A DNA stretch of 64,000 nt, taken from positions 496,001 through 560,000 of the forward strand of contig JAYKXP010000027.1 in NCBI GenBank assembly GCA_037176845.1, in the 5' to 3' direction. The notes beneath the pieces were generated by a model that was not told the origin of the DNA, ran no database searches, and saw only the letters and a program-made list of their open reading frames with translations. Below are positions 20,918 through 31,772 of this stretch, piece after piece; position 1 is the first letter of the stretch, and each line of letters begins with the position of its first letter. Both the position numbers and the translations under genes were made by a program. This stretch comes from Paramarasmius palmivorus (Eukaryota; Basidiomycota; Agaricomycetes; Agaricales; Marasmiaceae).

Positions 20918-21966
20918 AGGTGAAGCTGGATGTCGATGCACGCTACAGATTTCCTCGTCGCATTTCCATATAGTATTCTTACGTTCACGGACACATTGAC
21001 TCTTCGCATTTGCGCCTCTCTTGCCCTTCGTTTTATGTATACCTTTCTTTATCATATGGTATTCTCTGATATGAATTCTATGTGTACTATACCTCACCGA
21101 GAACTGCAATTTTGCGAAGATCAATTTGTAACGTTCTCCCTACATCCCCTTTAGCTCCCAAAATTGACCAGCGTACTCTCGATATGTGAACACACCTACA
21201 CCAAATTTTTCTGTATTTTTACAACCAAAGATCCAGTTGCCAGAAAGATGCAGGGGTGCGAACAGAGAAGTGCAAACACGTAAGCGCCCGTCCAAAAAAC
21301 ACTCATTCTTCACTACATACCGTCGTCTCCCCTAAATCCTGAAAGTTGGAATATATACTCTGATAGTATATATCTAACGTCCTACGTCCTCACGACTCAG
21401 CTCTGAGCAGTTCAACACCCCAATTTTCATGCCATCACTCCACCATCAGAGTTAACTCCGGAGCACTCTCCCTTCTCTGTCCCTCCGACAACATGCAATC
21501 CTGAATACAATGAGATATTTGGGGTGTATACGTTGCAATAAGTTCCAGAAAAAAATCCCGAGGCTCAATTCAAAGGGGAACATGTAAAATTTTCGAGATT
21601 TGCACATTGCCGTCGTGTGCACATCAAAGTGCGGTATAGTACTCTATGCTCAAAATCCTTCAAGTTTGCATTAATGGTAAAAGCCTCGATATGTAGCGAC
21701 AGTCACTCGCTATTACGAATGCTTCATTCAGCGACAAAAGCACTAGCTGTATTCTTGTAATTCCATTACACATTGAGATCATCCAGGCTCTATCGCAGCT
21801 TCGTTCCTGACTTAACATCGAAGAGATACATTGCGATCTCTTGGTAGATAGGGTGAATTAGCAAATTGATGATAAGGTAAAGATAGCGAGTATTACAAGG
21901 TTTTACACCAATAAGATGAGCACGAGAACCAACAAGAGAAATTAAAAACGTCGTTCGCATCATTAA
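20918..21966. other. Convergent intergenic region, AT-rich
   Basis: About 1 kb of AT-rich DNA between the 3' ends of the F-box gene and the transporter gene. No gene, RNA or clear repeat is seen. Confidence 0.5.
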
Positions 21967-23011
21967 TTACGACCTTCGCCTGTCCATGAACCCCGAGAGA
22001 TCACCAACTGGCAACCTAAACGGCATTCCCACTGATGCAAACAACAGGGAAGCCATCAGGTAATGGGAGCCGACGATCGTCCCGAATGCAAAACCACCTG
22101 CTGCTTTAACTAGTGGTTTGTAAGCACTGAGTTCTTCCAGAGCAAATACGGATTGATACTCACTCAACTTGACCCCAGTATCAGCCTTGCCGTCTGCTAG
22201 CTTGGAGTATGCAGCCGCGAGCATGATGAAACAGAAGGTGAGAGTAAAGAAGATCCACTACCAGGGTGTCAGCCTTATCCTGTGACAGGGAAGAAGCAGA
22301 CGTACGGCGAATACGATGTTTGTCCTAAGACTCGTAACCAAGTAGATAAAGATTACGACTGCCCAAAATGCATAGTAGAACATGAGACCGCTATTGTATT
22401 CCGGTGACGCAGCTCCACCACCGTTAGCAAATGCGCTGACGATATTGTGCTCTGGATCCTGGAGGATACCGAGGCCAAGCCTAAAGTGCAGATAGAGATC
22501 AGTCCGATTTGAAGGAATACAGCGTTGGATCCCACGTACCAGAAACCGCCGAAGGTGATGAACACAACGAAGGGGAAGGTGTTTCCAAGGATCTAATCGT
22601 GAGTGAGCTAGCCTGCTGAATGGATATCGAACAAGGACAACCAACCCATTCCATGACACCACTGATCACCATAGCAGTTCCTCCGAGGAAGTAAAACGGG
22701 CCCACCAACGCCGCGATGGACGTGGCATCAGCTTTTCCCATTTTCAAGAAGCAGCATGCGACCGGAGCCAGCACGAGGGTGAAGGCGACAACGGCGAGCG
22801 GTGTTGGGTTTCCGAAGCGTTGGGAAAGGGTAGAGACAGGAGGAGCTCGACCTCCTGGCTCGAGAAAGAGTCTTTCGTACTGAGAACGTGTCAGTTGAAC
22901 GGTGCTTCCGGCGTGTTCTTGGTGTTCGACAGTGGCTGCACCTTTCTCAGCGTCGACACGATTGTTGGCGTGGATGGAGCTTTCAGGAGGGTGCTGAGGC
23001 GTAGAAGACAT
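21967..23011 (-). CDS. Acetate transporter, GPR1/FUN34/YaaH family
   Basis: A hydrophilic N-terminus (MSSTPQHPPESSIHANNRVD) leads to RFGNPTPLAVVAFTLVLAPV, which carries a variant of the family motif NPAPLGL. Membrane segments follow: ATSIAALVGPFYFLGGTAMV, then (after an intron) ILGNTFPFVVFITFGGFWLG, SGLMFYYAFWAVVIFIYLVT, SLRTNIVF, FFTLTFCFIMLAAAYSKLAD and VKAAGGFAFGTIVGSHYLMA. Six helices are expected. Introns lie within or next to the helices, and the TGG after GGF is split by an intron, giving FWLGLG. Family members move acetate or ammonia-linked anions across the plasma membrane. The NPTPLAV variant replaces two motif residues. Confidence 0.88.
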
Positions 23012-24349
23012 CGTTTTGGGGAAGCCGTAGGACAGTGAAAGGTGTTAAACGATACAGGGCGAATTTATACTGAGAGCGGAGGTTCATGAGATGAGATCCG
23101 ACAGCTTGGATGGGATAAATGTGAACCATGTGCCCTTTAGATCGACGTCAGTGCACTGCTTCTTGGTTAAGCTAATAGGTTACAACCGAGGCTTACCCAC
23201 TTTGCGTTGTGACCATCAAGGTTTCTAGCCTTTGTATTAACCCTCCGACCAACCCAGAGACCCGGCAAAATGCATCCAACAGCCAACATTCTTCTCTACA
23301 AAACACCCGAAGACTTCGACAAGGGAGGTATGGTGGGCTGAACTGCAGCGTTGGACGGAAAACCGGAAAAAGTGACAACAGCTCGCGTTGGTAAGATCGG
23401 GTGCGGGTTATCCGCTCTACCGAGTCTAAAAAGACAAACGACAGCTTCCGACAGCTTCGAGCAACAAGCAGGGACAGAGAATCGGCTTTGTGGTGACTCT
23501 GTAAAAGTCGAGGATTAGCCTATGCAAAGAGCTAGCGATCGGAAAGCTCGATTCTCTTACCTACATTCTCCTGTCAAGTCCCAAGATTGATTGTATATTT
23601 TTCGGAAGGGATTTGCTGCAGGGATGTGGAAGTGCGATCTACAAGTTTATGCATAATGTAAGGGGAGAAAAGAGCTGCAGGTTTGAACCCTAACCCTATT
23701 ACCAACGGCGGTATCGGATTCTTTCCAGCTCCTTACATATCTTCCTTTCCTTCAACGACAAATACTGTGTACAACGCATATTCCCATACAAAACAAAACT
23801 AATTGAACAAGAAGTTTCATGAACTGAGATTCCCGCGGCACTTGACGAAGATGAAAGAAGGCGGATGGTGCATCCAGTATTGGGAAGGCATGTTGGAACG
23901 TTGGGACGAATTTCTGGGGCGGAGATTGAGATTCGTGCAATCAGTTCGTGAGTCATCTTTCTAGGAATGACAGGCTTCGATCCGGTAGTAGGTTTGACTG
24001 ACAATCATCATCATAAAACAGGCATTCAATCGTATAGGTCTCCACGCGCGGAAGGGCATCAGTTCACCACTACTCCTCTATCGACTTCTACTGTTGCAAG
24101 GGTGTGCTTCTAAGGCAATCCTAAGACTGGCCTTGGTCTCTCCTGCGGTGGTGTGAGAAGACATTCCGAACTTTGCCAAAGCATCTTTGGTACGTTCTTT
24201 CTCGATTTTTTGAATGATTCGCTGAGCTTCATGCATCGTAATATGATTAGACAACCCGACCTTGATAACTACTACACTGTAAAGCATTGCTCCGGTAGCT
24301 CTTTTTCGGGGCTCTTATGCATACCGAAGCTTAATCCTGTTCTTTCATA
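23012..24349. other. Intergenic, no intact gene
   Basis: Open frames are short. The stretch near 24090-24350 could be decayed 5' sequence of the F-box-like copy to its right (ASKAILRLALVSPAVV is readable), but no F-box core is visible. Confidence 0.4.
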
Positions 24350-25234
24350 GGTCCTCAACAAGGCTTTAATGAATGGGATCTATTCGACTTCTTGCCCTCT
24401 TTGCGGACAGACTTATCATCCCTTACCCACATCACTTGGACTAATGACCCAGGACATCGCTCCCATTTCATGAACCCAACCAAGGTGACCACGAGAATCG
24501 ATACCACTTTCGGCCCGCGCAATCTTCGTCGTATCAGTCTTGATTGTACGAACGTGCAGTTGTCGCAGTTTTCCGACCTCGCGCCTATCATTGATGAGTG
24601 GAGTCTCCTTGGCGTTCGCAGAAAGGACCAACTGTCATACCTTGTAGATCTCCTTCGCACGGCTGGTAGTAAGGGGCCAAAGAGTCAGAGATGGGTCGTA
24701 GAGCTAAGGATTAAGCCCGAAGATCAGGGAGAGAATTGAAGTTTCGGTCTTTGCGTACTTGTGTTGATATTCGGCGTTTCTAGTCGAGGAGCACCTTCTC
24801 AAAAAGCTCCGTTTCGCTTTGAACCCACATATCGCCAGCCTTAATCTCAAAGGCTCATGGTGGTTCGTCCTCTCAAGTATCTCGTTGACTGCTCCGAGTC
24901 CTTGCCATTGCTCGACACATTGGTTCGACCTGACTTTGGCTTTGAGCGAGCTGTCTAGAAGCAGCTTGCTAGACTGGATACAGCCTTGACTGCAAAACTG
25001 TTTCCGTCGTTGAGGTGTTTTCATTACACCTTGTCATTGGCCATGGATCCGCACCGAGCGAGCGAGTTTGCGTGTAGTGAATTGCGGAAGTTAGTGCGAG
25101 TGGGATCAATGCCATGGAGAAGAGTTGAAGGGATGAAGCAAACCTACAACAACTCCATGAAGAGCTGCTTCGGAAGACGAGTTCTGAGGTCTCATTCAAT
25201 GTATGTGTTGAGGCCGCTGGAAGAAGCGTACTAA
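24350..25234 (+). pseudogene. Broken F-box-like gene copy
   Basis: Readable blocks are FNEWDLFDFLPSLRTDLSSL, NLRRISLDCTNVQLSQFSDL, ASLNLKGSWWFVLSSIS, LPLLDTLVRPDFGFERAV, LFPSLRCFHYTLSLAMDP and ELRKLVRVGSMPWRRVEGMK. The SLNLKGSWW block parallels THLALKGNWW in the intact F-box gene at 19.7-20.9 kb. The blocks lie in different frames: a stop ends the first after GEN (about 24739), the frame shifts after WWFVLSS, and a TAG follows FERAV. Short introns could rescue one of these, but not all three convincingly. Probably a decayed paralogue; a badly modelled live gene is the alternative. Confidence 0.5.
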
Positions 25235-25412
25235 ATCTGTATCGACAAATTATTGGGGCTTCGATATTCAACTCGAGCGTTCTACTCCGACCTATATGAC
25301 TCTCCCTTTGTACCGTACATACCTACTATCTTCGCAACGTCTTCGTTGTTGATTTGATTGGGTTTCATTGAAAAAGGCGCTCAAGCTCAAGAAGCGCTTA
25401 ACAATTCGAGGA

Positions 25413-25458
25413 CGTGACATTGAGTGACATTCACGCTTTCTCCGCAACCGCGACCTCC
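25413..25458. repeat. Orphan third copy of the duplicated-unit tail
   Basis: GTGACATTGAGTGACATTC..CGCTTTCTC..AACC.CGACCTCC matches the segment near 27680-27725 inside unit A and near 30243-30290 inside unit B. It lies just left of unit A, separated by only about 25 bp instead of the 250 bp seen within the units. Confidence 0.6.
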
Positions 25459-25483
25459 CCATTCACAATGAGTAACTATAGAT

Positions 25484-27979
25484 ACATGGTCCGATAACCG
25501 GCTCATCCATATATACACACCCTATCATGATAGTGCAACAAATCGGACTTCGGCAACACTTGACATTGGCAATTGTTGCCGGCTGGTTCCAAATGACGGA
25601 GGATCGAGTTAATTGCGGAAGAGCCTGTGGTCTATCCTCAAAATTATCAGTGGCTATAGCATTGGGGATATGTGGGTCATCTATGTCGACTTCGATCTTT
25701 GATTCTATAGCTGATCCGTATATCTTTAGGCCCTAATTAAACACGATGGTGATCCTCAATCCAAAACGGGACCACTGTCCCACAGGTTATCTCTACTTTC
25801 GACTTTCGGTACCTGATTTTCCCCCTACAAATGCCACTCGTCTGACTACCTCACAACAGTCACGGTTGTATTTCAAGTTCGACGAGATCACTCAGCCTAC
25901 TCATACATGATACCGCCTCGGTGTTGGACATCCATCAATGGCTGCTGTGCTTCACAGATTGGACTAGCCACCATCAATACCGGCATCACTACTACAGACT
26001 TTTTGGACTGTTCATGTGTTCATCATATTTGTCCTGATTATTGCAATCTATTATAAAGCCTGTTGCGATCGACTAAAGAGAGGATATCGCCCTTTTCTTG
26101 CCCCCCCAGCTCTCCACCCGTGGTTCACAAAAGACAATGACATCCGCCGTTGCGACCATAACTTACCATGCTATTGGGGTTGTAGCCCAGACCTTCTTCT
26201 ATGGTGAACCTTGCTCCTCCTTACTAGAAAGCATAGTTGCTCACAAATTACGATCTTAGGTGTTTATGCGTGTCTAATTCCCTTTTCGACGTACTTCATG
26301 ATGTGAGTAGTGACCGTCCTCGATGCAATTGATATCCTTATCCACATCTGAAAACAGAAGGAAAGGCCTCAAAACGAGGATCCGCAAAGTCCTTTTATCT
26401 GGGATACTGTTGATGTTCGTTATATCGACTATATATTGGGGTTTCAAGATCAGCAATCTAGTCGATGAAATTCAGAGCTTAAAGGTCCTCGCCGGTAATT
26501 CAGAGCTGCCTGACGGGTTTGGTCTTGTGAATGTTTTTGCAGCCTTGGCTTTAGTAAACGTGAGTTGATCAGGACTCCAGAACTTTCTGTCATAGCTGAT
26601 CTTCCGAGCCTTAGTATGTAGTCACAGACGGTGTCGTGCTGTGGAGAGGCTGGGTGTTGTGCAGCATGGATTATCGGCGGCCACTTTATTTTCCACTTTT
26701 CTTTCTGGTCTGCTGTTGCTGTAAGCATTTTCAGTGGATCACTTTTTTGTGAGGACTCACCTTATCTCCAGTCACAGTCACGTCTACAATCGCTGTGCGT
26801 ATCGCCCTCGAAATCGTATCCATGGACTCCCCAGTACACCGGAGATTGGTTCGAGCGATCGATGTATGCCAAGTTGCAAACCTGGGATTTTCGCTCATTG
26901 TCAACCTTTCAACGACCATGATTATTGCTTTGAAAACATGGTATGTCATTTCTCAGGTCTCGCCCTCAAATGGGATTGGAGATTAAGATTTGTAGGCGCT
27001 TTCGTCGATGGATTATAACAGATCTACAAGCTATTGAATACAACAAAAGAACTCGTGGAGAACGAGTACTGGTACTCTTGATCGAGTCAGGATTGTTATA
27101 CTGCATTTCCGGTGTGGGTAATGTTCATCTCATTTCCACAGCAAAGGCTAACTTCTCAGTCGCAGATCACAGTTCTCGTTTCATCTCTGATTCGGTTGCC
27201 AGTGGGAACGTTGGGCGATATATATACCCCAGTGAATATCCAGATCGCTGTACGTCCGCTCTCAATTTCAGTGTGTCGAATGTGCTAAGTTTGATTTTAC
27301 AGGGAATATACCCCATTGTTGTACTTCTTCTCGTGAGCCGTGGTCAATCATTAGACCAAACTGTGTTCAATCGCACAGAAGAGCACCGTACACCCCGCAC
27401 GAGAGAATCAGAACTAGATAGCATGCGTTTCCATGTACGGACGACGATGGCTCGACCGGAGCTATCTTTGCGGTTGACTCGCGCGGATGGTAGCGAAGAG
27501 CACGAGGTTGGTAAAGAGCCTGCTGGTGTATAACCTTTGGAAATCACATGTATTGTGGGATAGATACTATACAATATTTATACAAAAATGCCGAGCACCT
27601 AGTACAGCAGACGAGAAGTTCGCTGAGACTTGGGCCCGAAGCGCTGAAGAAAGCGCCCAGGAACACCGGTCCGAAATGTGTGACATCGGGTGACATTAGC
27701 GCTTTCTCTGTAACCACGACTTGCTCCGACAGCCAGACTTGATACTCCCTTTCCATGTTTACCCGCTTCAGCGCTCAGAGGAACAATATCTGCTTCAGTC
27801 GTGACTAGTTTAGTTTCCTCTGGTACTGTCCGGGGTCCGTTGTCAATCTGGGTTCTGGTTCTTAGTGCTAACGATACGCTAGGTCAACGCCAGGCACATT
27901 ACATATCTCTGGCTTCGAAGTCGGCTTCAGCTGGACAGTCCGAGTTTCCTTCTCGTACCGGTCCGAGGAGTCCCTATTA
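25484..27979. repeat. Tandem duplication unit A (2.5 kb)
   Basis: Direct repeat of the next 2.57 kb. It begins ACATGGTCCGATAACCGGCT and ends GGAGTCCCTATTA. It contains promoter region, one complete 7TM gene and about 450 bp of 3' flank. Confidence 0.75.
26137..27533 (+). CDS. Seven-helix membrane protein, agaric multigene family (copy A)
   Basis: The start MTSAVATITYHAIGVVAQTF is at 26137. Seven or so exons join in frame. Landmarks are RKGLKTRIRKVLLSGILLMF, VISTIYWGFKISNLVDEIQS, YVVTDGVVLWRGWVLCSMDY, TVTSTIAVRIALEI, LGFSLIVNLSTTMIIALKTW, RRWIITDLQAIEYNKRTRGE, RVLVLLIESGLLYCISG and NIQIAGIYPIVVLLLVSRGQ. This is the DGVVLWRxW ... ERVLxLLxESGxxYC ... GxYPxxVxxLV layout of a large 7TM-type family in Agaricomycetes, often annotated only as membrane protein. 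GPCR-like sensing has been suggested by topology only. The C-terminal tail of about 60 residues is charged and cytosolic. Copy B follows about 2.5 kb downstream. Confidence 0.75.
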
Positions 27980-30550
27980 ACATGGCCCGCTAATCGGCTC
28001 ATCCACACACAGATCCTATCAACAACTGGACAGGCTTCCATTGGGCTCAGTCCAGGCATCACCGTGACTTGAAATTTCATTGATGCCAGGTTGGTTCCAA
28101 ATGACAGACTCTGGAGCCACGGGTACCATCTAAGTCTCAGAGGATCGAGACAACCCTTCTACTGCACAATCTCTTGCGGAAGAGCTTGTGCTTTATCCTC
28201 AGGATTATCAGTAGTTAAGACATTGAGGATATGTGGGTCATCTATTTTGACTTCGATCTTTTTTGATTTCATAGTGATTCTCATATTTTTAGGCCATAAT
28301 CAAACACAATGGTGATCTTCGACTTCCCGAAATGGGCCCACTGCAGGCTAACTCGACTTTCGACTTTCGGTACGCAGTTTCCCGCCTACAAATATCACCT
28401 CTCATCTGACCGTGACCACGACAGTCACGGTCGTATTTCGACGAAACCGCTTAGCATATTTACACCACCTCGCGTCGGACACCCATCGACATCAATGGCT
28501 GTGCTTCACAGGCCGGACTACTAATCGGACTAGCCACCATCCACATGGGCATCACCAACGATTTTTTGGACTGTTCCGATGATCATCATGTTTGTCCTGA
28601 TCATTACAATCTGTTATAAAGCCTAGTGGCATCGACATAGGAGTAAATATCGCCCTTTCCTTGCCCCCAACTCTCCACCAGTGGTTCACAAAAGGCAATG
28701 GCATCCGCTGTCACAGCTATAACTTACCATGCTATTGGGGCTGTAGCCCAGACCTTCTTCTATGGTCAGCCTTACACCTCGTTACTAAAAAGCATAGTTG
28801 CTCACAAATTACGATTTCAGGTGTTTATGCGTGTCTAATTCCCTTCTCGACGTACTTGATGCTGTGTGTAGTCACAGTCCTTGATACAAATTGATATCAT
28901 TACTTACATCTGACAACAGAAGGAAAGGTCTCAAAACGAGGATCCGCAAAGTCCTCTTCTCTGCGATACTGTTGATGTTTGTTGTATCGACTATATATTG
29001 GGGTTCCAGGATCAGCGATCTGGTCGGTGAAATCCAAAGCTTAAAGGTCCTTTCCGCACAATCTCCACTGCCTGACGGCCCTGGTCCTTTGAATATGTTT
29101 GCAGCCTTGGCTTTGGTCAACGTGAGTTGGATATTATTCCAGAACTTCTTGCCATGAAAGCTGATCTTCCAAGCTCTAGTACATAGCCACAGACGGCGTC
29201 GTATTATGGAGAGGCTGGGTTCTGTGCAGCATGGAATATCGACGGTCACTGTATTTTCCACTTTTCTTCTTGGTCTGTTGTTGCTGTAAGCCTTTTGAGC
29301 CGACCTCTTTTTCATAAGGACTCACCTTATCTCCAGTCACGGTCATGTCCACAATCGCCATACGTATCGCCCTCGAAATCGTACCCATGAGCAGTCCAAT
29401 ACACCCAAGATTGGATCGAGCAATCGACGTGTGCCAAGTTGCAAACCTGGGATTCTCGCTGATTGTCAATCTTTCCACGACCTCGATCATCGCCTTGAAA
29501 GCATGGTACGTTATTTCTCAGGTCTCGTCCTCTCAAAATCGTGTTGGAGATTAAGATTTGTAGGCGCTTTCGTCGATGGATTATAACAGATCTACAAGCC
29601 ATTGAACACAACAAAAGAACCCGTGGAGAACGAGTACTGGTACTCTTGATCGAGTCAGGATTGTTATACTGCATTTCCGGTGTGGGTAATGTTCATCTCA
29701 TTTCCACAGCAAAGGCTGACTTCTCAGTCGCAGGTCATATGTCTCATTTCATCTCTGATCCGTTTGCAAGATGGAACGTTGGGTGACATTTACACTCCAA
29801 TAAATATCCAGATCGCTGTGCGTCTGCTCTCAATTTCAGTGTGTCAAATATGCTAAGTTTGATTTTATAGGGAATATATCCCATCGTTGTACTTCTTCTC
29901 GTAAGCCGTGGTCAATCATTGGACCAAACTGTGTTCAATCGCACAGAGGAACACCGTGCACCCCGCACTAGAGAATCAGAACTAGATAGCATGCGTTTCA
30001 ATGTACGGACGACGGTGGCTCGACCAGAGCTATCTTTGCGGTTGACTCACTTGGATGGTAACGAAGAGCCCGAGGTTGGGAAAGAGCCTGCTGGTGTATA
30101 ATCTTTGGAAATCATCGATAGACATTGTACAATATTTATATACAAGTGCTGGGCACCTAGTATAGCAGGCGAGACGTTCGCCGAAGAGGGGTCTTGGACC
30201 CGAAGCGCCGAAGAAAGCGCCCAGGGACACCGGTCCGAGATGTGTGACATCGAGTGACATTCGCGCTTTCTCTGTAACCACGACTTCCTCCGACAGCCAG
30301 CCTTTCCATGAACAGCGGAGAAAGATGTTTTACCCTCTTCAACGCTCAGAGGAACAATATCTGCTTCAGCTGTGACTAGTTTAGTCTCTTATGGTACTGT
30401 CCGGGGTCCGTTGTCAATCTGGGTTCTGGTTCTTAGTGCTAACGATACGCTAGGTCAACGCCAGGCACATTACATATCTCTGGCTTCGAAGTCGGCTTCA
30501 GCTGGACAATCCGAGTTTCGTTCTCATACCGGTCCGAGGAGTCCCTATTA
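27980..30550. repeat. Tandem duplication unit B (2.57 kb)
   Basis: Direct repeat of unit A in the same orientation and directly abutting it. It begins ACATGGCCCGCTAATCGGCT and ends GGAGTCCCTATTA at about 30550. Identity between the units is uneven: patches near 98 percent alternate with patches near 90 percent (by-eye count). Confidence 0.75.
28698..30101 (+). CDS. Seven-helix membrane protein, agaric multigene family (copy B)
   Basis: The start MASAVTAITYHAIGAVAQTF is at 28698. Exon structure is identical to copy A, with the intron inside CTG/ATG before RKGLKTRIRKVLFSAILLMF at the same place. It keeps YIATDGVVLWRGWVLCSMEY, RVLVLLIESGLLYCISG and NIQIAGIYPIVVLLLVSRGQ. The loop between helices 6 and 7 reads VICLISSLIRLQDGTLGDIY, against ITVLVSSLIRLPVGTLGDIY in copy A. 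The C-terminal tail differs by several charged residues (THLDGNEEPEVGKE against TRADGSEEHEVGKE). Both copies appear intact, so the duplication seems maintained. Function unknown. Confidence 0.75.
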
Positions 30551-31772
30551 CGCGTTCTATTTCCCATCGATTTACTCAAAAGCTATTGCTCTATCGCCTT
30601 CTATCGCTCAATGGATATCATTAAACCATTTCGGCCCAGGGGCGAGAGTTACTGAGCTGCTTGGACCTTGAGTTTGACGAGGTGGGATCTATGCGCGAGA
30701 TTTTCCGCCTTCTGACAACTTGGAGTTTATATAGGTGGTTATCACGGTGTCGACCTTTGATTTGTCTATACAACATCGTGTCAGGGGCTCAATTTGTCGA
30801 CATCGAAATGAATGTTGGGGCAGGTTGGGGCTAGGCTAGGCGTCTTCAGGGATGCCACTGCCCCATGCGAACCTAGGAGCCTAGAAGTTTGCGCTATATG
30901 CCGCTTACCGTGATGAGCTCGGTCTGTTCCATTGCTCTTTCGTCGAGTCTTGCCAGGACTGATTTCTACACAGTCTAAAGTGGTTATTTCTCACACTGAT
31001 ATATTTAGAAGTTCTAGTTAGAACGTTGTCCCCGCACCCGAGCCATCGCGAGGGGGATACCAAACCTTAGACGTTAGTTTGTGTAATCGGGTATTGCGTC
31101 TCCTTTGCGTACGGTGCCATTCCAAGTATCGTGAGCATGACTCGCTCTATGCATGCTTATCAAGAGTCAACTCCAGGGTCAAACTGGCATTGATGCGCAG
31201 CGGCATTACGACTTTTCCGTTCTCTGTCTATTAACTGTATGTGCGGAATTATGCTTCTAGAGATGATCATGGTAGACCGACAATGACACATCTTCCATAC
31301 AGGTTGCAAATACATTCGACAGAGAAGCAGCTCTCCTCAATATTGAATGTGTCTATACGTATACATCATTTTCTCGGCGACGCCTCCCCTATCACCTTCA
31401 CCGGAATCTCCGAATTTCGATTACAATAGTGTGCGTCGGTACGCACTGGAGCAGAATGGAGCCCCAGCACGTTCGAAAGCAGAACTCTTTCTCGAGAAAT
31501 CTTTGAGGAGAGATCGCAGAGTTCCTGGATCTCAGTGTTGATTAAACTTTCAGCACCACAGATTCTCTTTTCGTAAGTCTGAACACACGGCCTCGGACCC
31601 TGGTTTCGCCTAAAAATTATGTAACTCCTTATCGCAGTGATTCCTGATGTCACTTCCACCGTCACTAGGACCCCGGAAACCCCTTCGCGAGGCAACAATC
31701 GCAAACTAAAGGCAACGATGGAACCCTTAAGTTAATACACGCTTTTTCCTTCCCGTCCATCTCGTCCCAGTC
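30551..31772. other. Intergenic upstream of the GT2 gene
   Basis: No coding sequence with recognisable domain is visible. Presumably it contains the promoter of the GT2 gene; no clear TATA box was identified near its start. Confidence 0.45.

Noticed and set aside
30372..30671. 99-residue plus-strand frame after 7TM copy B
   Set aside because: It lies across the end of the duplicated unit; the corresponding place in unit A is not open, so it is likely non-coding 3' flank.
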